Source of the DNA: Candidatus Babeliaceae bacterium
GTDB lineage: Bacteria; Babelota; Babeliae; Babelales; Babelaceae
Assembly: GCA_007116155.1 (NCBI GenBank)
Contig: SKJC01000002.1
Coordinates: 124,001 to 188,000, forward strand
Direction of reading: 5' to 3'
Length of the DNA stretch: 64,000 bases
Part shown: piece by piece, positions 8,460 to 16,292 of the stretch
How the letters are laid out: every line of letters begins with the position of its first letter
Numbering within the stretch: the first letter of the stretch is position 1
Notes under the pieces: generated by a model
What the model saw: the letters and a program-made list of their open reading frames with translations, nothing else
The model's database searches: none
What the model was told of the DNA's origin: nothing
Made by a program: the position numbers and the translations under genes

Positions 8460-9611
8460 ATGATTCAAAAAAATGAAACTATAAACCTGCCAATGGCATT
8501 AATTATTGGACTCAATGCTGCAATTGGCGCAGGTATATTTACTGCACCACTGCCTTTACACCGCATCGCAGGCGCCGCAGGAATTTTTTCATACCTCATC
8601 GTTACCGCTATTATTTTGTGTATTGGACTAGCTCTCACAAAACTCTTGAGACTTCACCCAACACCAGCATTTTTTTATGATTTACCAAAATTATGGGGTG
8701 GCCGATTGGCTGGTTTAACAGCCACATACCTTTATAGCTCAGGACTCGTCGTAGCTCTTGGACTTTTAGGGAAAATTGCCGGTACACTTTTATCTTCACT
8801 CTTTCCCTCTTTTTCACCGACTATCTGGACAATAATTTTACTTTGCACTACCGCCCTCAGTTCTCAAATGGGAACATCATGGTTGACCTGGGGACAATAC
8901 ATACTCTTCTTTTTAACCATTGCACCTATGGCAATTATCGCTTTCCTGGGATTTTCGTTCGGCCATGTATCAAATTTTTTGCCATTCGCACCTAATGGAA
9001 TATCAGGTATTTTGGCAGGTACGCCCATTGTTGCATTTGGTTTTTTTGGATTTGAAGCTATTCCTGCACTCTTTACCCGTATTAAAAACCCAGAAAAAAA
9101 CATTGTTCGCGCAATTTCAGGCACCATACTCATCACCGGTATCGTCTATCTCATTTTTATCGCAAGTATATTCATGCTCTTACCAGAACAGGCATATACA
9201 AACACGTCACTTGGTGAAGCACTCGTATCAGCATTGCCTGCATATAATTGGCTCATACAAACTATTACTTGGGCAATTATTATAACCATTGCCGGAACAC
9301 TTTATTCAATGTTTCCAGCCATTAGCGCAATTTTGCTCCAAGCTCACCGAAATAACAATTCTATCTTGCTTGAAAAATCATTAATAACAGGAATACCTAT
9401 CACCGCAATTATTGTAGCTATAAGCGCATCTAACATTGGTTTATTATTCAACATTACAGCCGTAGGTATTACAGGTGCATTTGGATTGTCAATATTACCT
9501 CTGCTTACCAATATGCGCACAAAAACTGATACATTTCTTGGTATAAACGCTCTTTGTGCATGCATCATCTTACTTAGTTGCGCAATTATTGGGATTATTC
9601 AAGCACCATAA
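8460..9611 (+). CDS. APC-family amino acid permease
   Basis: This inner-membrane transporter has 383 residues and about ten to eleven hydrophobic helices. Helix 1 carries the APC-superfamily unwound motif GLNAAIGAGIFTAP, the site where substrate binds, and helix 6 contains AFGFFGFEAIP, also typical of the family. The start is the ATG at 8460, preceded by AAGGA. The frame is open further upstream, but the extra 84 residues are not membrane-like and overlap a minus-strand gene. The substrate cannot be told from sequence. Confidence 0.85.
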   Translation: MIQKNETINLPMALIIGLNAAIGAGIFTAPLPLHRIAGAAGIFSYLIVTAIILCIGLALTKLLRLHPTPAFFYDLPKLWGGRLAGLTATYLYSSGLVVALGLLGKIAGTLLSSLFPSFSPTIWTIILLCTTALSSQMGTSWLTWGQYILFFLTIAPMAIIAFLGFSFGHVSNFLPFAPNGISGILAGTPIVAFGFFGFEAIPALFTRIKNPEKNIVRAISGTILITGIVYLIFIASIFMLLPEQAYTNTSLGEALVSALPAYNWLIQTITWAIIITIAGTLYSMFPAISAILLQAHRNNNSILLEKSLITGIPITAIIVAISASNIGLLFNITAVGITGAFGLSILPLLTNMRTKTDTFLGINALCACIILLSCAIIGIIQAP

Positions 9612-9635
9612 GAAAAAAGGCTGTACAAAAAAGGA

Positions 9636-9664
9636 TTGACGTTGCCCATTGAACAAAGTATATG
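9636..9664 (+). promoter_or_regulatory. predicted sigma-70-type promoter for the beta-barrel gene
   Basis: TTGACG (9636-9641), a 17-base spacer and TATATG (9659-9664) lie about 40 bases before the ATG at 9706. An AAGGAT ribosome site follows. Confidence 0.5.
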
Positions 9665-9705
9665 AGATACCAGAGTAACCATATGCAAAAAAAGGATCGA
9701 GTATA

Positions 9706-11121
9706 ATGAATCACGTCCGTATTATCATGTTGCTCACAACTATCTGTACAGCCGCGTATGGTAGCTTCCTATCGCGCGTTGACCCCGCGCCTCTATTTAC
9801 TACAGCCAATATGATTGGTAATTATACAAATTTTGGCCACTGTGAATCAGAATATCATGTGCGTTTTAACGCAACACCCTTCAGGCAAAATGCCTATCAA
9901 GCATACAAATATAATGACCACAATGCTGCGGCTATATGGAGCGCATCCTCAGAAACCATAGACAATAATCTATGCCAAATTGGCGATATGTACGGCCCAT
10001 GGAACTATCTTGGTCTATTTTATACCCAAAATGTACGCGACAAATTTTTAACCGATCCACTAAAAATACTTTTTGATACAAGCAGCGCTTTTGCCGATTC
10101 AAAAATCGCAAAAAAATATGCTGATCCAAAATACGCCGATATTGCCCAAAAAATCGGCTTTCTATCCGTTCCCATGGAATTTCGCAGCTACGGGCTTCGC
10201 TTGGAGGCAGATGTCATAACCCCCCTTGGACTTGGTTTGAGTGGCAAAATAAGCATTGGACAACGACAACAAATTCCTTCATTTACTGACCTAACAAAAA
10301 TAGCAAACACAGGCACTGACTTTACCGCAGCTGATAAAACCGCAATTAGCGGTCTTATTTTCGATCGCCTCTCGCCGGTAACCGAAACGTGCGGATTATC
10401 AATTCGTCCATACTGTGAAGACGCCATTGATCAAGGAATATTTTCACTCTTTTTTGTAAAAAGCTTTGACTGTTTTCCTGCGTCCGATTCAAAATATAGC
10501 TCATTTGTCTGCACCCCCTTTATTGGTCTTGATTGGCTTCCCGCATTGCATGAAATAAATCCAGCTAATCTTATTGCGGTTAACTTAGGTACCAACGGCC
10601 ATACTGGCTATGGTTTTCACACAGGTGTTACGTTTAATTTTCTTGAAACCATAGAAATTGGATTTGATCTGGCACCAACGTGGTTTTCAAAAAGAACGTA
10701 TTGCAATGCCCCAATGCCTACAAGTGCAAAACAGATTGGACTGTATCCAACAAAAGCTGACTATACCCTAGAACCAGGCTCAAACTGGACCTTTGGCGCC
10801 AGCATGGCCGCATTCAACTTCACCCAACTGTTTTCAGCATCATGCGAAATACGGTATGTTCATCACTGCAAAGATTGCATCCATCTTATCTCTGCACAAA
10901 CATTTCCAGATAAAAATGTGGCGCAGTCTGAAATTACCACATTATTATTGCCTGAAATCCTGGAAGATCGCAGCGGGTGGAGTTCGTGCTTTGCAAACTT
11001 AGGTGTTAATCTGAACATCTGTGACGGATTCCAACTTGGTCTTGCATGCCAGTTGCCGCTTCGTATGCGCAATGCCTACTATAGCACAACGGTACTCGGA
11101 TCGCTTGCAATAACCTACTAA
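9706..11121 (+). CDS. predicted outer-membrane beta-barrel protein
   Basis: No named family is recognised. It has 471 residues with a signal peptide of about 19 (cleavage probably after AYG). The mature chain has many short alternating strands, a high aromatic content, Gly-rich turns and Asn/Asp-rich loops. It ends in LGSLAITY, an aromatic C-terminal residue of the kind recognised by the BAM machinery. The region around residues 160-185 (FRSYGLRLEADVITPLGLG) and the last 40 residues look like barrel strands. Several Cys residues in the loops could form disulfides. It is a single gene with its own promoter. Likely roles are a porin or a surface protein; this is inference. Confidence 0.7.
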   Translation: MNHVRIIMLLTTICTAAYGSFLSRVDPAPLFTTANMIGNYTNFGHCESEYHVRFNATPFRQNAYQAYKYNDHNAAAIWSASSETIDNNLCQIGDMYGPWNYLGLFYTQNVRDKFLTDPLKILFDTSSAFADSKIAKKYADPKYADIAQKIGFLSVPMEFRSYGLRLEADVITPLGLGLSGKISIGQRQQIPSFTDLTKIANTGTDFTAADKTAISGLIFDRLSPVTETCGLSIRPYCEDAIDQGIFSLFFVKSFDCFPASDSKYSSFVCTPFIGLDWLPALHEINPANLIAVNLGTNGHTGYGFHTGVTFNFLETIEIGFDLAPTWFSKRTYCNAPMPTSAKQIGLYPTKADYTLEPGSNWTFGASMAAFNFTQLFSASCEIRYVHHCKDCIHLISAQTFPDKNVAQSEITTLLLPEILEDRSGWSSCFANLGVNLNICDGFQLGLACQLPLRMRNAYYSTTVLGSLAITY

Positions 11122-11211
11122 GGTGCATGCTAGACAGAGATTTACAAAATCGATACAATTATAGCATATCAATACAATGGTTTTCCCTATCAAAGGATTG
11201 TGAAAAAGTAC

Positions 11212-11424
11212 ATGAGTAAAAAATCAAATATCATCGTCTCCGTGAACGATCAAAATATAGAACGCAGCCTCAGACAACTCAAAAAGAAACTTGAACGCGA
11301 AGGTGTTGTTCGCGATATGAAGCGCATTAGCTATTTTGAAGCTAAATCACAAAAACGACGTAAGCGTTTAATGCGCGCTATTAAACAAAATTGGATGCGT
11401 ATGGCATCACACAACCTCATCTAA
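11212..11424 (+). CDS. rpsU: 30S ribosomal protein bS21
   Basis: This 70-residue, very basic protein of the small subunit has the bS21 pattern: a VSVNDQNIERSLRQLKKKLEREG helix, then RKRLMRAIKQN. The chosen start MSKKSN follows the usual bS21 N terminus; a GTG 12 bases upstream (11200) would add four residues and cannot be excluded. It is the first gene of a translation-related cluster with rbfA. Confidence 0.88.
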   Translation: MSKKSNIIVSVNDQNIERSLRQLKKKLEREGVVRDMKRISYFEAKSQKRRKRLMRAIKQNWMRMASHNLI

Positions 11425-11429
11425 AATAC

Positions 11430-11810
11430 ATGAAAATAGAAACGCCTATACATCGCATAAAACGTGCTCGTAGAGAAGCACAGCTGCAAAAAATTATAGC
11501 GGGGCTTCTCACGCAGCAGGCACTTGATGACAACGAACTACGCTCACTGACCGTTACTCGTGTTGAAATTAGTGCATCAAGAAGCGTTTGCTATATTCTC
11601 TTTTACTCGCCTGACGGAGAAGGTGCGTTTAAAGAAAAACTGCAACAGCTTATTCTTTACAAACCATCCCTTCGTAAAGCAATTGGTGATGAATTACAGG
11701 GGCGCTATGTTCCTGAAGTCATTTTTAAATATGACACCAACCTTAACAAACAACTCGCTCTAGAAAAATTATTAGACGACGTTGCCGATCATGATAGTAA
11801 TACCCAATAA
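11430..11810 (+). CDS. rbfA: ribosome-binding factor A
   Basis: RbfA is a KH-like protein that helps 16S rRNA 5'-end maturation of the 30S subunit. The 126-residue protein has the family's N-terminal helix RIKRARREAQLQKIIAGLL, the core LRSLTVTRVEISASRSVCYILF and the closing VPEVIFKYD near the end. The ATG at 11430 is 5 bases after the rpsU stop and has no clear ribosome site, suggesting translational coupling. Confidence 0.85.
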   Translation: MKIETPIHRIKRARREAQLQKIIAGLLTQQALDDNELRSLTVTRVEISASRSVCYILFYSPDGEGAFKEKLQQLILYKPSLRKAIGDELQGRYVPEVIFKYDTNLNKQLALEKLLDDVADHDSNTQ

Positions 11811-12564
11811 TATGCTGCCCATATTATTGGGTATATTTGGTTTACTTTGGGGATCTTTTTTAAATGTTTGCGCTTATCGTTTAATTCGGGATGAAACACC
11901 ATGGTACCCCATCCGCTCGTATTGCCCTAATTGTAAACAGACACTATCCTGGTTTGATCTTCTGCCTGTTATCTCTTATCTTTGGCTTAGAGGCATATGT
12001 CGATCCTGCTCTTATAAAATTAATGCTATCTATCCTTGCATAGAACTCCTCACCGCGGTATCTTTTTATCTATACGCATATTTTGTTCCGATATCCTACC
12101 TGCCGACAAGTCTAATTTGGGCAAGTGCGCTTATTATAACAATAAGAACTGACTGGGATGATCGAGTTATTTTACGCATAACATCAATCTTCCTATTACC
12201 ACTCATCTATCTAGCTGTATATATGAACATACTGCCAATATCACTCTATGAAAGTGTTGGTACAAGCATCATAGTCTATGTACTCTTTTTAGTGCTACGA
12301 GCTGGAGCATCATATTATGCCAAACAGGAAGCACTCGGGCTTGGTGATGTTGAACTTTTAGTTGCAATAGCAGCTACAAGTGGCGTTATAGGAACTTGGT
12401 TAACCATACTTATTGCCTCTTTTCTAGGCCTTCTTCACGGGCTACTAGCAATCTATCTCTACAAACAAGAAAAGCATCTTATTCCATTTGGCACCTATCT
12501 CGCACTAACAAATCTTCTAATCTTCCCGCTTCTCACCTTAAAAGATTTCTATATGAATTTTTAA
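11791..12564 (+). CDS. pilD: type IV prepilin peptidase / N-methyltransferase
   Basis: This inner-membrane aspartyl peptidase (family A24) cleaves and methylates type IV prepilins or pseudopilins. The N-terminal GSFLNVCAYRL motif, the zinc-binding pairs CPNC and CRSC, and the catalytic region LGLGDVELL (GxGD-type) are all present. The first catalytic Asp is probably in ITIRTDWDDR. About eight transmembrane helices follow. Start choices are the ATG at 11791, overlapping rbfA by 20 bases, or the ATG at 11812 directly after the rbfA stop. It implies pilin-like substrates elsewhere in the genome; none is certain in this window. Confidence 0.88.
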   Translation: MIVIPNNMLPILLGIFGLLWGSFLNVCAYRLIRDETPWYPIRSYCPNCKQTLSWFDLLPVISYLWLRGICRSCSYKINAIYPCIELLTAVSFYLYAYFVPISYLPTSLIWASALIITIRTDWDDRVILRITSIFLLPLIYLAVYMNILPISLYESVGTSIIVYVLFLVLRAGASYYAKQEALGLGDVELLVAIAATSGVIGTWLTILIASFLGLLHGLLAIYLYKQEKHLIPFGTYLALTNLLIFPLLTLKDFYMNF

Positions 12565-12595
12565 CCCACCTGGTCACACGAATCAAAAATTTTAT

Positions 12596-12623
12596 TTGAC
12601 ATAAAAGCAAAAAAATATATCCT
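12596..12623 (+). promoter_or_regulatory. predicted sigma-70-type promoter for the FolC-like gene
   Basis: A perfect TTGACA at 12596-12601, a 16-base spacer and TATCCT at 12618-12623 lie about 80 bases before the ATG at 12705. Confidence 0.5.
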
Positions 12624-12704
12624 AATTTGTATATTGAATTTTATAAAGCTCGCAAAAGACGTAAGTTCTTTAGAGCTCTAACTATTTACGAATTAGGGGA
12701 AACT

Positions 12705-14123
12705 ATGAAATCAACAACGCAAAAACAGAGTCGCGCTTCTCAAATTACGGGATTACAACGCTCATACCAAGAAATAACAGCATATCTTGATGCACATTGG
12801 CATACCCCACTCAAAGAATCCATGCCGACAATTGTTACGTTTCTTGAATCTGACCTTGCCATTCAACCAAAGCAGCAAAAAACAATTATTATTAGTGGAT
12901 CTAATGGAAAAAGTATAACCGCTCATTTTACAACTCGTCTGCTTCAGTCAGAAGGATTATCAGTAGGTACTCTCCTTACTCCACATACAAAGGCATATAC
13001 TGAACGCATATCGTATAATGATGAGCAAATTTCGCTACAAGAATTTACTGATCTTGGCAATACTGTTCTCAACGCTGCCAACACCCGTAATATAGCACTG
13101 CCAAGTTCTTTGGTGCTTGATGCAATTGCACTTCTTTTCTTCACAAAAAAGCAGTCAGATGTTTTAGTTATTGAAGCAAATACGAATTTAGTTGCTCAGT
13201 ATGGAGAATTATATAAGACCAATGTTCTTGTCGTAACACGTATAACTAGTGAAAACACTGAACAATCCGAAGAAAAACAACTTGCAATAATTGCAAAAAT
13301 TCGTTCTCTAATTCAATCGGGAACACATGTTATCTCTGGTGACCAACTAAAACAGCATCTCCAAGCATTAGAAACTATAACTAATGAGCAAAACGGCATA
13401 TGGGAAATGCCTATTCGCAAACTTGCTCCATTAGGATATCCATTTGAACAGATTCATGGTCGCTGCGCTGCATTAGCAGAACGAGCTTCAAGTATTTATA
13501 TGAATTCCTGGGGTACAGAAGAGGCTACTATTGTTAATGAAAGCCTTCTAGTCAAACAAAAAGGTAAACGTGGTCGCCCTACGCTTGAAGCAAAACAACA
13601 AGCAAAATTACATCCAAAAAAAACCATCGATCAATTCTGGAAAGATACATTAAACGAACTTCCATCACGTTTTGAATTGAGAGAAGAAGAATCACCTGCT
13701 GTTATTTTAGATAACGCTGATAATCTTGATGCTCTTGAGAATCTCTTACTTGGTGCTCGCTTACTACATTATAAGCGTCCAGTAAAATCATTAACACTTA
13801 TTATGAGTGCTGAAGCTCAAAATTTTGAAACAGAATCGTTTGTCCGCGCAGTTCGCTACTTCTTCAAGAAAACACCTGGTCAAATCTTTATTTGTCCACT
13901 GGACCAAAATAATACGCCATGGACTTCCCCGCAAGGTTGGGATACGAGCGCATTAGCAGCAGAATTTACCAATAAAAAAGTTAAAGCATCAGCATTTACT
14001 TCATTTGCAAAGGCCTTTGAAGCCGCAAAAGATGTAAGTAACCCCGAAGACGGACTTATTGTTGTTACTGGATCAGCAAGCATTATTACAAGCTACTTAA
14101 AATATCGCGGGTCAGCAAAGTAA
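12705..14123 (+). CDS. FolC-like Mur-ligase family protein
   Basis: This is a 472-residue ATP-dependent ligase of the FolC (folylpolyglutamate/dihydrofolate synthase) and Mur superfamily. The P-loop is GSNGKSI (about 65-71; family GTNGKGS), followed by the switch region around LTPHTKAYTERI. The C-terminal domain opens with PSRFELREEESPAVILDNADN, matching FolC PxRFE...VILDGAHN. The start is the ATG at 12705, preceded by AGGGGAA. Two oddities stand out: the usual EVGLGGRxDATN segment is reduced to IEANTN, and residues 286-293 form KGKRGRPT, an AT-hook-like motif in the linker before the C-terminal domain. The exact substrate is therefore uncertain. It is monocistronic, with a strong terminator. 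Confidence 0.7.
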   Translation: MKSTTQKQSRASQITGLQRSYQEITAYLDAHWHTPLKESMPTIVTFLESDLAIQPKQQKTIIISGSNGKSITAHFTTRLLQSEGLSVGTLLTPHTKAYTERISYNDEQISLQEFTDLGNTVLNAANTRNIALPSSLVLDAIALLFFTKKQSDVLVIEANTNLVAQYGELYKTNVLVVTRITSENTEQSEEKQLAIIAKIRSLIQSGTHVISGDQLKQHLQALETITNEQNGIWEMPIRKLAPLGYPFEQIHGRCAALAERASSIYMNSWGTEEATIVNESLLVKQKGKRGRPTLEAKQQAKLHPKKTIDQFWKDTLNELPSRFELREEESPAVILDNADNLDALENLLLGARLLHYKRPVKSLTLIMSAEAQNFETESFVRAVRYFFKKTPGQIFICPLDQNNTPWTSPQGWDTSALAAEFTNKKVKASAFTSFAKAFEAAKDVSNPEDGLIVVTGSASIITSYLKYRGSAK

Positions 14124-14146
14124 CGCCACCCAGATGCAATAATATA

Positions 14147-14195
14147 GAGGTCTATAAAGAATTTATATAAATTCTTTATAGACCTCACTTTTTTT
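14147..14195 (+). terminator. rho-independent terminator with a 40-base perfect palindrome
   Basis: Two 20-base arms (14147-14166 and 14167-14186) are exact reverse complements with no spacer, and a run of seven T follows at 14189-14195. It separates the FolC-like gene from the ATP synthase genes. Confidence 0.85.
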
Positions 14196-14217
14196 AGTTC
14201 CAGTAAAGGCTTCTCTT

Positions 14218-14511
14218 ATGCTTCTTTCATTTAACTCGACACTATCTCTTGCCTTCATCAGCCTCCTAATTCTTCTCTGTACCTTCTATGAATATCAATT
14301 ATTATTACATCCCAACAAAAAAAAATCGTATTCCTCACGCTACCTACAATTCCTGCACATAGGACGAACGTTACTCTTACTTCTCTGGTTACTCCTTATT
14401 TTTAAGTTGAAGTTACCCCTCTTTGGGAATATACTCGTTGCCATAGTATTCAGTAGCATATATACAGGTATGCTATTCTTTTTTTGGATAACCAGTAATA
14501 AAGGAACTTAG
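14218..14511 (+). CDS. small membrane protein at the AtpI position
   Basis: This 97-residue protein has three strongly hydrophobic segments with a basic loop (HPNKKKSYSSRYLQF) between the first two. No family motif is visible. Its position directly upstream of atpB, with its TAG sharing a base with the atpB GTG, is where AtpI, the assembly factor or Mg channel of F-type ATP synthase, is usually found. AtpI-like is therefore a context-based suggestion. A ribosome site AAAGG precedes the ATG. Confidence 0.55.
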   Translation: MLLSFNSTLSLAFISLLILLCTFYEYQLLLHPNKKKSYSSRYLQFLHIGRTLLLLLWLLLIFKLKLPLFGNILVAIVFSSIYTGMLFFFWITSNKGT

Positions 14512-15341
14512 TGGAAGAACAAGCTTTATTCCATACCGACATATGGAATCCTCTGGCTTATTTGGGCATTGAAAATCATTTTTTCGACTTAAACTTAGAA
14601 ACACTTACCCATACTTGGTTCGCACTGCTTATTATTCTACTTGCCTCCATTTTTGCGCGCATTGCGATCAGAAAACCTGAAAGTATCCCCGGACACTTAG
14701 TATTAAAAGGGATTCGTAGTCTTTATTCACTTATTCAACAGTCACTCGGACGAGTCCGCTCCTATCACTTCTATTTTATTAGCTCAATCTTTCTCTTTAT
14801 TTTTATATGCAACGCGCTACCACTTTTGCCGTTTCTAGAAGAACCAACAAAAGATCCAAATACCACATTTGCTTTAGCAATCATTGCCATTCTCTTTGCT
14901 CAAATTGAAGGCTTAAAATCGCACGGCTTCATGGCTTTTATACAAGAATATTTAAAAATGCCGCTCACGCTTTATAATAGAAAAAAGCCGATTACTCCTC
15001 AGATCCCTTTTATCATAGCAAAAAGCTTAATCAATATTGTTGCAGGAGGCTTAAGCTTTCCGCTTGAACTCATGAGTAAAAGCGCTAATTTAATCTCTCT
15101 CGCACTACGACTTTTTGGCAACATTTTCGGCGGAGCAGTTATTGTTGGCTTACTAAAAAAAGCTACCAGTGGCTCTATACTTATCAATATAATTTTAATC
15201 GGGACAGGTCTAAACCTAATCGTCACATTCTTTTTTGGATTATTCGAAGCGTTTATCCAGGCATTTGTTTTTACAATCCTTGCGACAACCTACCTCTCAC
15301 TTGCAACACAAACGCATGAAACCTCAAATCAACAAACCTAG
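14511..15341 (+). CDS. atpB: F-type ATP synthase subunit a
   Basis: Subunit a forms the ion half-channels next to the c-ring in the inner membrane. The 276-residue protein has the diagnostic helix SLALRLFGNIFGG with the essential arginine at residue 200, and a final helix FGLFEAFIQAFVFTILATTYL that matches the family end. The N-terminal FHTDIWNPL fits the usual start of subunit a. The start is a GTG with AAAGGA upstream. Genes for b, delta, alpha, gamma, beta and epsilon are not in the window, so the F1 part must be encoded elsewhere. Confidence 0.92.
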   Translation: MEEQALFHTDIWNPLAYLGIENHFFDLNLETLTHTWFALLIILLASIFARIAIRKPESIPGHLVLKGIRSLYSLIQQSLGRVRSYHFYFISSIFLFIFICNALPLLPFLEEPTKDPNTTFALAIIAILFAQIEGLKSHGFMAFIQEYLKMPLTLYNRKKPITPQIPFIIAKSLINIVAGGLSFPLELMSKSANLISLALRLFGNIFGGAVIVGLLKKATSGSILINIILIGTGLNLIVTFFFGLFEAFIQAFVFTILATTYLSLATQTHETSNQQT

Positions 15342-15350
15342 GACCTCTGT

Positions 15351-16292
15351 ATGAATATGCACTACGCACCCGTTCTTCAAATGCTTGCAACCAGCATTAC
15401 CCTTCTTGCCCCATTAACCGCAGTTAGCATCTCACAAAGTCTTTCTTCAAGGACGGCCCTAGAGGCCATGAATCAACAACCTGGTGCATTGAGTGTATTA
15501 CGCAAAACTATGATTTTAACATTAGCTATAAATGAAACTAGCGCTATTTTTGCCTTACTTACTACATTACTTATCTTTATGGGGTCTTGTACAAGCGTGG
15601 CTGAAGGGCTCGGCTATTTAGGCATGGCTTTTGCTATGGCAATCCCAGCTATTGTCGTTGGCTACCTATCAAATTTTCCTATCCGAAATGCAATTGTATC
15701 ACTTGCCAGACAGCCGAACCTTGCAACAAAACTAACCACCTTGCTGCTAATCGTATTAACAGTTCCCCAGACACCGGTAATTTTTGGTTTTGTTATGGCA
15801 ATCGTAATAAAACAATATATTATCACTGGGATTCCTCTGGCATTTGGAATAAAGCTTCTTGCAAGTGGCTTTGCCCTCGGATTTGGCGCCGTAGGACCTA
15901 GCATCGGAATCTTTCTTCTCGCCTCACAAGCTTGTTATTCTATCGGCATTGTAAAAAATTTATATGAACGAATTATCTCGTTTATATTCATTAGCCAAGC
16001 AGTTATAGAAACACCATTTTTATTTGCGCTGGTTCTTGCATTTTTAATTATGTTTTCTTCCATAGATTCATGGATACTCGCAGCCCCAATTGCAGCAGTT
16101 ATTATCTCCCTTGCGACACTCACTACAGGAATCGGCTCTGGAAAAATAGCACAAAAAGCATGTGAACAAATTGCATATAATACAGAGATGACACCCACGC
16201 TATCACGCACAAGTTTACTAGGACAAACCTTTGTGGATACGAACGTTATCTATGCAACACTGATTGCATTGGGCATCTTATTTCTTAGCTAA
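15351..16292 (+). CDS. atpE: F-type ATP synthase subunit c, four fused hairpins
   Basis: A normal c subunit is about 80 residues with two helices. This chain is 313 residues with about eight helices, readable as four c hairpins in tandem. The ion-binding positions fall at E62, Q140, E220 and D296, spaced 78, 80 and 76 residues. In repeats 1 and 2 the polar-loop proline (QQP at 42-44, RQP at 120-122) is exactly 18 residues before the ion site, as in E. coli (P43, D61). Repeat 3 keeps the helix-1 glycine pattern GFALGFGAVGPSIG. Repeat 1 also has Q29 and T63 at the positions of sodium ligands Q32 and S66 of the Propionigenium modestum c subunit. Repeat 2 has lost its carboxylate. A good ribosome site AGGA precedes the ATG. 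The last 15 bases overlap cmk, which is convergent. Confidence 0.85.
   Translation: MNMHYAPVLQMLATSITLLAPLTAVSISQSLSSRTALEAMNQQPGALSVLRKTMILTLAINETSAIFALLTTLLIFMGSCTSVAEGLGYLGMAFAMAIPAIVVGYLSNFPIRNAIVSLARQPNLATKLTTLLLIVLTVPQTPVIFGFVMAIVIKQYIITGIPLAFGIKLLASGFALGFGAVGPSIGIFLLASQACYSIGIVKNLYERIISFIFISQAVIETPFLFALVLAFLIMFSSIDSWILAAPIAAVIISLATLTTGIGSGKIAQKACEQIAYNTEMTPTLSRTSLLGQTFVDTNVIYATLIALGILFLS

Noticed and set aside
10188-10427. Minus-strand open frame inside the beta-barrel gene
   Set aside because: No ribosome site and no recognisable protein; the plus-strand gene has a signal peptide, promoter and barrel pattern.
12627-12704. 26-residue upstream extension of the FolC-like protein
   Set aside because: It would begin at the promoter -10 region, while AGGGGAA precedes the ATG at 12705.
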